Part shown: in pieces, positions 41,235 to 51,239 of the stretch | Layout: every line of letters starts with the position of its first letter | How positions within the stretch are numbered: position 1 is the stretch's first letter | DNA from: Melitaea cinxia | Lineage: Eukaryota; Arthropoda; Insecta; Lepidoptera; Nymphalidae | Direction: 5' to 3' | Length of the DNA stretch: 64,000 nt | NCBI RefSeq assembly: GCF_905220565.1 | Contig: NC_059408.1 | Location: 7,626,508 to 7,690,507 of the forward strand | Made by a program: the position numbers and the translations under genes | The notes under the pieces: generated by a model | The model's input: only the letters and a program-made list of their open reading frames with translations | What the model was told of the DNA's origin: nothing | Databases searched by the model: none

Positions 41235-41460
41235 AAGGCCTCCTCTAAAGAGCTAAGTTCAATTAAGCGTTCATAAGTTGATAAAGTTCCGACGTTGTAA
41301 GTACTATATGACGAGCTGATCTTTCTTCTTTTTCGTTAAGTATTTCTTGGGTTTGTGTCTCTTTTCTTATTATACAAGAGGTCTGAGATGGCTTCTTTAG
41401 AGGGTTTTGGTCTTAATCTTCCACGGTGACCAGCCGGATTGGAAGATGGTTTTCGTTGCT
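41235..41460 (-). pseudogene. LINE ORF2 remnant with internal deletion
   Basis: Downstream of ORF1 on the minus strand, a frame reads GRLRPKPSKEAISDLLYN, meets TAA, then reads SSYSTYNVGTLSTYERLIEL, which resembles the N-terminal TYNVRTL beta strand of LINE endonucleases. This joins at about 41250-41262 to LEEAFTLT and a stop, which looks like an ORF2 C-terminus. The rest of ORF2 (usually 900 codons or more) is absent. The ORF2 start is inferred from motif resemblance only. Confidence 0.6.
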
Positions 41461-41491
41461 TAGTTGAAATTGATTGAATGTTGCATCTTTG

Positions 41492-41513
41492 AGGGAGGGG
41501 GGGGGGGGGGGGT
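41492..41513. repeat. Long G-run
   Basis: A run of about 17-18 G (with one A before it) in the deleted LINE. Such G-runs are rare in this AT-rich window; another is at 33405-33417. Confidence 0.9.
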
Positions 41514-41579
41514 ATTGGTTGCTGTGAATCTAAGTTAATAGTGGTATTGTCGTTGGTTTGTTTATACGCTTTGTTGACG

Positions 41580-42362
41580 TTATTTGTTTATTAAGTAGCT
41601 TAGAATGCTTGGTTTTAGAACTCCTTCTGAGACACTGTTTGATCTGGGTATAGATGGGTTTGACTGTTTTATTTTGTTTTTCTTGTTAGGTCTGGTTGTA
41701 CTATTAATTACTAGTGCTTGAGAATTGGAATCTGACTCTGGTGAAGTCATCAGTGTTCTTTTGTTGTTTGATTTGAATATAACAAGTTTATCGTATTTTA
41801 TCGTGACTTTGTTTCCTTTCTCGCGCTCTCTATTTGCTTCTTCCTGTAGTTCTTTCCGTTTTTCTAATATGTACTTAGGGTAATCTTCGTTAAAATAATA
41901 TTGGGTGTCTTTTAATAATCTTTTTTGCTTAAGAATGCTGATCTTTGAACCAAGGGTAGAAAAAGTTACAATTACTGGTCGTGGTTTCTCACCTTTTTTC
42001 CCCACTCTCTTTATTTCCTGAATATCTCTACAATCCAATTTTAAGGACAGTTTTTCCCTTATGAATTGCAATATATTGTTCTCCAAGTTATGGTAGGATG
42101 TCTCGTTCTCTTCAATTCCGAAGAAAATTATGTTTCTTTGTCTTGCTTGTTTTTCCATAAATTGGATTCTTCTTTCTTGTTGTTCAACATTTTCTTTCAA
42201 GGTTTGATGTTTTTCTTCCAATATTGTAAATTTCTCTCCTAATTTGTTAGTTATGTTGAGTGTTACTTGTTCTGTCACCTTTTCGCCACTTTTCTGAATT
42301 TCTAATTTTTGAACTTTCAATTCTTTTTGAATATTTTGTAAGGCTATCATAATTTCCTCCAT
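41580..42362 (-). CDS. LINE ORF1 protein (coiled coil plus RRM-like)
   Basis: An uninterrupted 260-codon frame from ATG at 42362 to TAA near 41580. Residues about 1-75 form a charged coiled coil (IQKELKVQKLEIQK, LEEKHQTLKENVEQQERRI), as in LINE ORF1 trimerisation domains. Residues about 78-165 resemble the RRM-like nucleic-acid-binding domain of L1-type ORF1p: ARQRNIIFFGIEE, IQEIKRVGKKGEKPRPVIVT, then a basic segment KRLLKDTQYYFNEDYPKYIL like the C-terminal domain. The last 70 residues are Ser/Asn/Lys-rich. It would bind element RNA and act as a nucleic-acid chaperone. It is intact while the ORF2 region next to it is not. Confidence 0.85.
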   Translation of the reverse strand: MEEIMIALQNIQKELKVQKLEIQKSGEKVTEQVTLNITNKLGEKFTILEEKHQTLKENVEQQERRIQFMEKQARQRNIIFFGIEENETSYHNLENNILQFIREKLSLKLDCRDIQEIKRVGKKGEKPRPVIVTFSTLGSKISILKQKRLLKDTQYYFNEDYPKYILEKRKELQEEANREREKGNKVTIKYDKLVIFKSNNKRTLMTSPESDSNSQALVINSTTRPNKKNKIKQSNPSIPRSNSVSEGVLKPSILSYLINK

Positions 42363-42879
42363 AGTGTCTGCTTTGTTTTGGTACTCGTTGCGCCCTCTAG
42401 TAGAATCGGATACTATTGTTTCTTATTGTGCGAAAGTCGAAAGTAGTGTGCTTATTTTCTAATAGATGGCGCTGTTTCACAGTTTCTTTAACTATAAAAT
42501 TGCACTTGTTAAGATGTGAGGTTATGCTTTTCCAAAGAAAGGATAGCTTCGCGATTTTTCATTTATTTGCACTCCGGCACCTTCATAGATTAACACTAGT
42601 TCAATTTAAGTTCCTGGATTCGCGAGTCTAGACTTGAAAAAAAATTGTAGATTGTTGTTTGCTTACACTTCACTTATTTAGGTTTTTTTTTTGTATTATT
42701 CGTTAACTTAGCACCTTGTCTTCACTATATAGTCATATACACTAGTTTATTGTTACTTGTACGATTTTTCATCACTAAATTCACTTAAAATACATTTTTA
42801 AATAACTTTTTATACGGACTATGTTGTTACCGCGTCTCAGTACCGCCTACCCTCCCAGTAAACAGTAAATTTATTCGCT

Positions 42880-43390
42880 TTTAATTGCCTTTTCAGTTCA
42901 ATAGATAGCGAAATGTAGCCACGCATTATTATTAAAACAGAACCGAAACTAAACAGAGTTTCCGATAGTGATAATCATTAAACATTGTTTGGTGATACGT
43001 GATAGATCGTATGACATGAATAGTAATTATTATTTCATGCGCTCCCGTTAATTATTATGTATGAAAATTATCATAATCTGATCCTGATGATTCAGTATAT
43101 TTTAGATATTGTAACTTAGCAATGAGTAAAAGCGATCTCTTTTACTATGGTCAATAAGAGGATAGTTTAAAAAAAGGTTTGCTAATAATTACTGGAAAAC
43201 GATTTGTAGTTCATGAACAAACGAGACTAAATGGAGGCACACCTACTCATTTTCGTAGAATCCCACCTACATAGGGCCAAAATAGAAAGTGCTTTTTTAT
43301 ATATTTTATAGTATAAGTAATCAGCAAGCGTTCGGGTGTATTGGTGTAGATATATCTATTAACGCAGAAGGTTCAAGGGTTAAAAATATA
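42880..43390. other. AT-rich stretch, nothing recognised
   Basis: No supported feature. Confidence 0.4.
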
Positions 43391-43394
43391 TTTT

Positions 43395-43685
43395 TTTATG
43401 TAACTAGATCGGCAAACAAGCGTACGTCTCATCTGATGATAAGCAATTACCGTAGCTTATAGACGTTTGCAACACCAGGAGTATCGCAAGCGCGTTGCCA
43501 ACCCTATCCCCAGTTCCCCCCAGGAGCTCTGGTCACCTTACTCACCAACAGGAACAACAAAGCACTACTTAAATGCAATTCTATTTAGATGTGATCTTAT
43601 GCAAGGTCGAGGCACTAGCCCAGTCGGGCTGCTCCATATTTTGAGCAGAAAATTTCCTGTTGTGCCCCACCTCAGTTTTTTACAT
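43395..43685 (+). mobile_element. Family C interspersed repeat, full copy
   Basis: ctagatcggcaaacaagcgt acgtctc, gcaacaccaggagtatcgca agcgcgttgccaac, ccaggagctctggtcacctt, gctgctccatattttgagca and cccacctcagtttttt follow the same order as 20812-21112. The short frame inside is not a gene. Confidence 0.7.
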
Positions 43686-43689
43686 AATT

Positions 43690-45105
43690 TATATATAAAA
43701 AGTTAGGGGAGATCCTGCTTTCTTTTCCAAAGGTGTAAGTTGAGTTAAGGCTCCGAGTCTGGGTGATCGAGAGATAGGTTATATAACTATGTAAGTAAGT
43801 AAGTCAATCGACAGTTAACACAAGAGTTATGGAGCCTATTTTAAGAATAGATGAACGATAACGATGAATTAAGAATAGATGATACGCTATATATATATAA
43901 AGGCCATCAACCGTATCTATCTATCAAAATATCAAATTTAATTAGCATAAGAGACTTAGGACTATAAACCTATTTTGCCAACACATTTGCCATGACAGAA
44001 CAACTTACTAGAAATATTTATATCATTTTTTAATGTTAATTTTAAAAAGCTTCTAGGCTTATTAACTTATTCACCCGAGCGCGTAAAATAAAGTACTTCA
44101 ATAATAATTAAGAGATACCTATACTCGTAAGTGTATCAGCTATATGTTGTGAGTAAAAGTTTTATTAAAATTAAAGAGACTATCTTTAAAACACTACAAA
44201 TATATATTAGGTCATCAGGCTTGCACCACCATGGACCATTTAGCATACTAATTGTACTGTGACAAGAAAGTAAATATCAGGCTCCTCAAAAAAGAAATAG
44301 TAATACTTCTAAGAGAGTGAGAAAATGTAATTAAGCATTACATTTTCTTTTTTATACATATCGGCGCGAACCATAGTTCCATAAACCATAGTTCGTCAAT
44401 TGAACTAATTCAATCATTTGATTGTTTTATAAGACTTTTATTTTCTGACTGTTTTTGAAATTATAAATGTCCGCCTTAATATTTGTACCTGATAAGGTAG
44501 TAGTTAAAATAAAAATAAAAAAACAATAAGTATTCAAGTCTCTGTGGTAATTTCTACACCTCAAAATGTTTAAAAATGTTGTCTGTTATATTGGAAATTA
44601 GAAACATTAAGCGTCTGTGGAAATTCTGGATGGTAAAATAGGATGTTCCTTCGTATTACCGAAATTACTTAAAATTTGCTGCAGTAGAATTAAGACTGTT
44701 TTTCATAGCCTAATCGAAAGCAAGTTCTTCCAGCAGTCTGGTACTTATAGAACACGAAAGTCCAACCATATTTGTGGTATAAAAACTCGTAAACTATGTT
44801 TTATATACAAAATACTCGTAGTTATTATGTATTTTAACACTTCTTTGTCAATTTAATCAATTTATACGCAAGCGAAGTTGCGGGCTAGTATTAGTAGTAC
44901 AGCTAGTATTGTATGAAAATCGTACATGAAATTTCAAAAACATTAATATCTTTTCAATCTGTCTTGTAGCCTTTTAACTTTAAACTAAACGATTTTTCGG
45001 AATAATGAATGTCACATATGAATTTCACAAAGAACACAAAACATAAGTTGTTTTTATTAAATAAATACTAAATATATGTAAGCAACAAAGGCTGGCTTTA
45101 TATAA
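43690..45105. other. AT-rich stretch with Helitron-like scrap
   Basis: At about 44868-44893, acgcaagcgaagttgcgggCTAG|T has the terminal hairpin and CTAG end of a Helitron, but no 5' end could be set. Nothing else recognised. Confidence 0.35.
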
Positions 45106-45119
45106 ATTTACAAAATTAA

Positions 45120-45413
45120 AAAAAATGCCATCGATGCCACCAAATCCCGATCAAGCAAGAAATTGCTCAGCGGAAGTGGAAGTGAATAGGTCACACCCTC
45201 CGAAGACCAGAGGACAGCGCCGCCAGGGTCGCGTTCACGTGGAGGCCGCGCGGGAGTAGGAGACGGGGCCGGCCGGCGCACACGTGGCAGCGGACTATCG
45301 ACGCCGAGCTGCGAGCGGCCGGGCTTAGTTGGAGGGACGTGGAGCGAGAGGCACAGGACAGGAGCGGATGGAGACGTCTCACGAGGGCCCTTTGTACCAC
45401 TGGGGTACCGTAG
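45120..45413 (+). pseudogene. RTE-type LINE ORF2, C-terminal fragment
   Basis: A plus-strand frame from 45186 reads IGHTLRRPEDSAARVAFTW, then GSRRRGRPAHTWQRTIDAEL, AAGLSWRDVEREAQDRSGWR and RLTRALCTTGVP, ending TAG at 45411-45413. The WIGHTLRR..P...A..W.P.G.RRRGRP..TWRR pattern is the well-known C-terminus of RTE-type reverse-transcriptase polyproteins. Upstream the same frame reads KQEIAQRKWK then TGA (45183-45185) where the family has Trp, so it is inactivated. A (CAA)n-rich tail (45417-45438) follows. The GC-rich minus-strand frames here are shadows. Confidence 0.85.
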
Positions 45414-45444
45414 GACAGCAACAACAACAAAAAAAAATGGAAAA

Positions 45445-46050
45445 CAGAAAAGTGCACGCCTCACGCACTCCTTTAAAATTATTGTTTGAAGCTTATACGC
45501 TATGTAGTAGCTTGCTTGGGAACTAAATATCGTAGTTCGATTGGTTGATTTGGCTCTTGCGGATATTCACAGAAGGCTCGATAGAAACATAAAAATATTT
45601 ATTCTTTACTTACCACCGTGCAGTCACACAGACCGCTGCGGTTTTCGAACTTCATAGATTGCACTGTTTCCGGCGTACCCACGTCCTGAGCCTCTTGCTA
45701 ACTTCGAGTTCAGTAGAACCTTCTTTACACTAGTTGTGACGTAGCGTGTCGCTTACGCGAGTAATTTGTGTTCAAAGTCGGACAACGGTCTCTGTGACTG
45801 CATGTCAGTAATTACGTGTCTTTTTTGAAGTGTAGTTCGATAATTTGTTTTATATATTTGAATATCTATACAAATGTAATATCTTGAATACTCCCGGACA
45901 AAAAATAAATAAAACAGTAATTCCAATTTTAAATGTAGGTATTAATATTTTATGTCAGTGCTGGTTAAAGGTGAAACAAGAAGAATTTGAAATTTCATTA
46001 ATAAATCAAAGATAAACTTGTTTTTTGTCATACCAATTGTGTTTGCTTGC
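45445..46050. other. Mixed stretch with short GC-richer block
   Basis: About 45610-45815 has higher GC and two versions of a ggtctctgtgac motif (one inverted near 45610-45640, one at 45785-45815) that recurs at 46841. No open frame supported. Confidence 0.35.
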
Positions 46051-46054
46051 AAAC

Positions 46055-46450
46055 GAAAAAAAAACGACCTTAATTACACCGACAAGTAATAAAACGTAAC
46101 TAGACAATAAAATAGTCAAGTAATCACGCTTTATCACATATTACTCAAAATGTGATCTTCAGATCTCGATCAACTTTTAATGGCACTACAAGATAAGCAT
46201 AAGCCTTCGTTCAGTAACCATCAAAATCGGTAAATCGAGTGAAAAGTTTTATGCGGCACAACATAACGTAAGTCGACGAAAAAATAGTCAAGTAAATGCG
46301 CAATATTAGATACTAAATAAAAAAGTACTTGTATGATGAGATTAATACAAAAATCAACAAAATTGGTCCACTCAGTTAAAAGTTCTGAGGTAACATACGC
46401 AAAAAAATACAATCTAATTGAGAACCTCCTCTTTTTTTGAAACTCTGTTA
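46055..46450 (-). mobile_element. Family D interspersed repeat
   Basis: On plus it begins acgaaaaaaaaacgacctta, passes tcgacgaaaaaatagtcaag and ends aattgagaacctcctctttt ttgaaact, the complement of the family D start (ttcaaaaaaggaggaggtt). Internal tctgaagatctcgatcaa-like text matches 15720-15735 in reverse. Confidence 0.6.
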
Positions 46451-46459
46451 AATAGAAAA

Positions 46460-47035
46460 TTATCCCATCAGGATAATTACTACACAAGCACATATATTAG
46501 GAATGTGCTAAAAGATATGCGCTGATTTTGTATAATGTTTACCCATTGTCAAATTATTAGTTTTGTATTCTATTTTTTTTTTAATATTTGATCAACCCCT
46601 TATTTATAATATTAAATTCTTATTTTGTTATATGATAGTAAATTAAACTTATAATTTAACTATTATTGATCACAAGTGTAATTTCCCAAAAAGGTACGGA
46701 ATGATTTGATGGTTTAAAAATTTAAGTATATGATTCATATTTTTTGGTACTTCTTTGATTAATAATAATTATTTATATCCAAATACATTACAAAAAATGT
46801 TATATAAACAATATTGTTAATAATATAAACAAAATAATATAGCGGTCTCTGTGACCGCACGTCGGTAACTATGTGGCAAAAAAGGTATGACGGTGGTTAG
46901 AGATTATTGTAAAAATCGAATTTTTCACCCTTCATATTCAATAGGCTTCTCAGTTAATAATTTCCTGAATTAATAAAAAAAACAGCTTATTTCGTCAAGT
47001 GTTTCCTCTAAAAAAACATTGATATCTTCAAGGCG
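46460..47035. other. AT-rich stretch
   Basis: Contains one copy of the ggtctctgtgaccgcacgtc motif at 46844; nothing else recognised. Confidence 0.4.
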
Positions 47036-47039
47036 TGCA

Positions 47040-47409
47040 TGTTGTTACATTAGCCTAACCCCACGGTATCAGTGTGCCTCCGACTTAACTTCATACGAAG
47101 ATAATTAAACAATATATTTGAATATAAGAAACCCAGGTGTGCCCACAGCCTTATTTTCTCTGTACGGCACACGTGCAAGATTTCAACATCATTTCGGACG
47201 AAGATGGCAAGCAACGGAAAGCGACCACCGCAGAGACCACCGCAGCGACGGCCACACCGTGGAAACCTTTCTTCAACTTCGTTTTATTTAATAATTCTTC
47301 TACTTAACATCAGTAGGGAATCACCTCTTTAGTATTAAGTTTAATTATAATGTAGATTAATAAATTATTATAAGTAAATTGCTTTTTTTTTGGCATCTGC
47401 GGCTGCAAC
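47040..47409 (+). mobile_element. Candidate solo LTR
   Basis: A 370-bp unit begins TGTTG and ends CAACA, an inverted terminal pair as in LTRs. It contains an AATAAA-like signal (taataaattatt, about 47356) followed by a T-run before the end, and a GC-richer middle. No clear 4-6 bp target duplication is visible and no second LTR or gag-pol lies nearby, so the call is tentative. Confidence 0.35.
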
Positions 47410-47414
47410 AATCG

Positions 47415-48415
47415 TAACTATGTCCTTAATACAATCCAGGACTGTATATGTGTTTTACAATTTAATAGTTTGACTATAACTTGGGTTATTTGAGTAAAAA
47501 TATCAATATGAAATTAAAAAAAAATTCTCGCACCGTGTCCAAAGTCGACAGAGATGAGAAGTTAAGAGCTCTATGAAAAGTTCTAATAGTTAAAACTAAC
47601 TATATATTTCTCTAGAAAAGTCCTGAACGTTCTTGAAGAGAGAAAGCCATCTACTTAACCTTTTAACTGCATTAGGTGAAAGGATTTACTAATGAATAAT
47701 TTAAACTCAATTGCAACTATGCAAGAAGTTTATAGAGACTGCTAAGTACCTTTTGTATATTTAAACTACACTGTTTTTATTTCATTAAAGCAGAATATTA
47801 TAAAGTACCTTTTTCTTTTTAAAATTTTTCTTTTTAAACGCCGTCTGCATGCATGAAAAAGGTAGACTCATTGTCCTGTTACGCTCACTGTACTCTTGCG
47901 CCGCAAATATCTCTCTTCCACTCGATTGGCCTAGGGGTCCGAGGAGATGTACTGTTATGCCGTTGTCACGTTAAACTGTCGTCTGTAAACCAAATTTACA
48001 GACAACCAATTTTTTAATAGTAAATTTAGACGTATTCGTAGCTCCTCTGGCGCTACAAGATTTTACGAGTGGTAGCCATCATTTAACGTGACATGATCTT
48101 CCAGCTTGCTTAATACTTCCTTGGAAATAAATATGTAAGCATTGAAATACTACGTATCCTTTGTTAACGGTATCACGAACAAAATTGTATGAACAGCAAT
48201 TCATGTGGAATAAATAACCAATGTAATATTCTAGTCGGAAAAGTATCCTTGTAGGTTTAAATGTCAAGATGATAAAGTTGGAGAGTGTGATGTTTGTATA
48301 AAAATTCTAAAATGAAATCCGTTGCTTTGAAATTTAAAAGTCAAGTAAGTTTGTCGTATGAAATTGGCTATAAACTAACTTTCTTTCCTTAAAAATTTCA
48401 TGTTTTCACATATCC
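47415..48415. other. Intergenic stretch with stem-loop pairs
   Basis: A perfect 9-bp stem gtctgtaaa/tttacagac (about 47980-48005) lies inside a wider pair cacgttaaa / tttaacgtg (about 47968 and 48082). No gene recognised. Confidence 0.4.
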
Positions 48416-48424
48416 GTTTACACT

Positions 48425-48700
48425 TATCCGATCGAGGGATTCGGTCCTAGTTTGCCAGATACATATTTATATTTTAACTAGCGTGTAAGTATTTCGTTCA
48501 GGTCTGAGTGCATATTTGCTTTGTAGGTCTCCCCACTGTCTTTAAAAGCATGTAAAACAGTTGATCTTAGTTTTATCATAGATATATGACAGTCATCGTT
48601 ACTCGTTGTAAGAAAATTATCGGCCAAACCTTAATAGTCCAGCATGGTAAATTCAGTCTCAACTCTTCTATATACCCTTTGGCTAATTGTATGACGCTTA
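48425..48700 (+). mobile_element. Family B SINE, highly degraded
   Basis: The order of family B landmarks is kept but diverged: ggtctccccactgtctttaa, ttttatcatagatatatgac, gtcatcgttactcgttgtaa, ggccaaaccttaatagtcca. One of the oldest copies in the window. Confidence 0.55.
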
Positions 48701-48704
48701 GAAC

Positions 48705-49620
48705 AAGGTATATTATATCCTAAAAGTAGATTTTAAAATATAATGTTCGTTAGTATATTTTTATGTAATTGGATGATTAACCCGAGTATTAAGACTTTCT
48801 GCGTTTTCTCTTAGATAAATATGAGGTATTTCAAGTTTTGGGACGTTTTAACGGTTATTACAGTTCAGTTCTACATGAATTATATTTGACTTTTATGACT
48901 ACTTATTAAGGTGATGTTAAGCGTAAATAAACAACAGCAAGCGGTCATAGTAAGCCGCAAATCGCGTACTAAATCCGTGAAATAGTATTTATGAATTAAA
49001 ATAATATTTAATCGGTGCCTCCGTTGCGGTATATTCTTAGAACATAACCGAATTATTCATGGCTGAAACGTGTAATGGTTAAAGATGGTTAAACAACTTT
49101 TGTTGTGTGTGCTGTTGAATATTGTATCACTCGCTTGGTTTCAGCTGTGTTGATGTTTATAGCTATTGTTCTGTTATAATGAACCATACGGAAACATTTA
49201 AAGCTTAAGCTAGTTTTAAGTAATGTATCTGAATAATGTCATTGTAGGTTTGATTACCACTAAGAGTCTTGGTATAATATATATGTATATACATACTAGC
49301 TGTGTATAAAATATTAAAAAAAATACTGTACAACCCGGGTTATTTCATTTTACTTTATATTATCTCCTGAATTATGCATCCAAATTAAATGCTATAAAAT
49401 ACAAAGTTTATATTCATAGAATTGCCTTGTTGCTCATTCTTAAGAATTCATATGCTTGGCTAAGATTATTACCACCTATTTACATAGTGCGCAATTGTTA
49501 ATTATTTTAGAACAAATATGATTACCATATTTTTTTAATGAGTTAATTTTAAGAGGAAGACATAAAATATGCTGTCACGGTTTTTATTTGCACTTTCAAT
49601 GGCGAACAATTTCGACATAC
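48705..49620. other. AT-rich stretch, nothing recognised
   Basis: No supported feature. Confidence 0.4.
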
Positions 49621-49622
49621 AT

Positions 49623-50183
49623 AATCCCACCAAAAACATTTTCATGTAAAATGTTGCCAAGACGAGATCATATGGCTCGCACTGTCAAAAAGTTATCAGA
49701 TCTCATGTAGAGCCAAGCTTCTAACTCTACACGCCCTAACTCTACACGCCCTAACTCTACAAGCCCTAACTTCACAAACTCTACACCTTAGTCAAAATAT
49801 GTGGCTTGGCCGTTTCGCTACCGTCACGTGGGCGTAAGGTGAAATTTTTTTTCACTGTTTTTTACTTTTCTGTCAAAGAAGAAGAATAATTGATATACAT
49901 ATAATGCAAATAAAAATAAAAAGAGAAAATATATTTATATAAATGAGACAGGAAAGTCGTCATCTACAACATCGGCAGCCGGTAGTAACGAAACGGCCAA
50001 GCCACATATTTTGACTAAGGTGTAGCGTTTGTGAAGTTAGGGCTTGTAGAGTTAGGGCGTGTAGAGTTAGGGCGTGTAGAGTTAGAAGCTTGGCTCTACA
50101 TGAGATCTGATAACTTTTTGACAGTGCGAGCCATATGATCTCGTCTTGGCAACATTTTACATGAAAATGTTTTTGGTGGGATT
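49623..50183. mobile_element. Foldback element with 195-bp arms
   Basis: The left arm 49623-49817 and right arm 49989-50183 are exact reverse complements except one base (caaactctac versus caaacgctac). The 171-bp spacer holds no frame. Each arm carries three or more copies of a 15-bp unit (aactctacacgccct). No flanking direct repeat is evident. Likely a non-autonomous foldback DNA element, or a recent inverted duplication. Confidence 0.9.
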
Positions 50184-50399
50184 TCACTTCTTTTTGTAAG
50201 TTGCTTATGACAATATTATAGTTGCATTTTACCTCCGACACATTTTATACCATAAATATCATCCAATCTTCACCATATTCGGTTTAAGCACGCTGTTTTT
50301 GATTTTATGTTGAACTGATATGCAAACGGTGATCTCCGCCAAAACTTAAATACCAAAATTACAAAATGTAAATTTTCGACATAAACTAATAACCGATTT

Positions 50400-50900
50400 T
50401 TATTTTTTTATGTATTTTATTATTATTATTAATAATAAGGAGTCCCTATATCAATTTTCAGACCTCTAGCATCAAAATTTGCGGAAGTCTCATACAAACT
50501 TCCATCCCCTAGTTTAAGGGGTTGGGGGGTAAAAGTTCCAAGTTTTAGAATTTTTTTGTTGTTTGTGTACTAATATTAGCTTACATACCAAATTTCAGCT
50601 TTCTGGGCCTTCAGGAAGTACTCTAAGAATTTTGATGATCATCAGTGAGTGACGAAATCGGGGTTTTTTAGATATCAATAAAATCTAAAGTATAAGAGCT
50701 ATGCAATTGAAACTTTATATGTTTAATAAGTTCACTATTGACATCATATCCCCAGAATTTTGTTTATCTAGTATAATCCAAACCCAAGTTATGAGGGTTC
50801 AAAAAAACGACGAAGCACTTCGAGAAAAGATAGGTAGTGCTTTTCTTTTTTTTTTTTTTTTTTCGTCTTGGCGGGGGCACTACCGTGCCCCCAGATGTAT
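50400..50900 (+). repeat. Unclassified interspersed-repeat remnant
   Basis: Contains agtctcatacaaacttccat cccc, taccaaatttcagctttctg and, after a long T-run (50845-50863), a hairpin gggggcac tacc gtgccccc (50873-50892). Such text recurs in lepidopteran repeats, but there is no second copy here to fix ends. Confidence 0.35.
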
Positions 50901-50989
50901 GAGTAGGTTTAACCGTTTACGTGGCGTACGCAACGCAATCTTTCAAAAAAGAATATTTTTTCCGTTTTCGTAACATTATCGGTAAGAAG

Positions 50990-51232
50990 TGATGAGCTAT
51001 AATACAAAGTAGAGTGACGAAAAAATAGTCACGTAAATACGCATTATTAAGTCAAAATGTATTTGTCGGATTAAATTTAAATAGAACCACACGACGAGTA
51101 CCCCTTTCGATTAAAAAAAGAATAATTAAAATCGGTTCGCCCAGTAAAAAGTTCTGTATTCATATATACATAAAAAAATACAGTCGAATTGAGAACCTCC
51201 TCCTTAGTTAAAGTCGGCTAAAAACAAAATAA
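50990..51232 (-). mobile_element. Family D interspersed repeat, short copy
   Basis: On plus: gtgacgaaaaaatagtcacg taaatacgc, cccagtaaaaagttctgtat and aattgagaacctcctcctta gttaaagtcggctaaaaac. Matches 46255-46450. Confidence 0.6.
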
Positions 51233-51239
51233 TTATAAT

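Larger units (their letters stand above)
41040..42858 (-). mobile_element. LINE with intact ORF1 and deleted ORF2
   Basis: The 1,819-bp minus-strand element is bounded by an exact 16-bp direct repeat, taaacagtaaatttat, at 41024-41039 and 42859-42874. This target-site duplication shows both ends are the real ends of the inserted unit. From 5' to 3' it has a leader of about 495 bp, ORF1 (42362-41580), a short stop-containing ORF2 start with an apurinic-endonuclease-like N-terminus, an abrupt join to an EEAFT-like end of ORF2, and a 3' UTR with AATAAA and a TTTATTTTATT tail. Most of the endonuclease and all of the reverse transcriptase are missing, so it must depend on a helper. The ORF2 traces suggest an RTE/Proto2-like group (inference). 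Confidence 0.85.

Noticed and set aside
45108..45526. GC-rich frames on both strands, up to 118 codons
   Set aside because: Only the plus frame from 45186 matches a known protein (RTE reverse transcriptase end); the others are shadows of its GC-rich codons.
47203..47333. Small protein starting MASNGKRPPQRPPQRRP
   Set aside because: It lies inside the candidate LTR; low-complexity start and an AT-rich hydrophobic end suggest chance.
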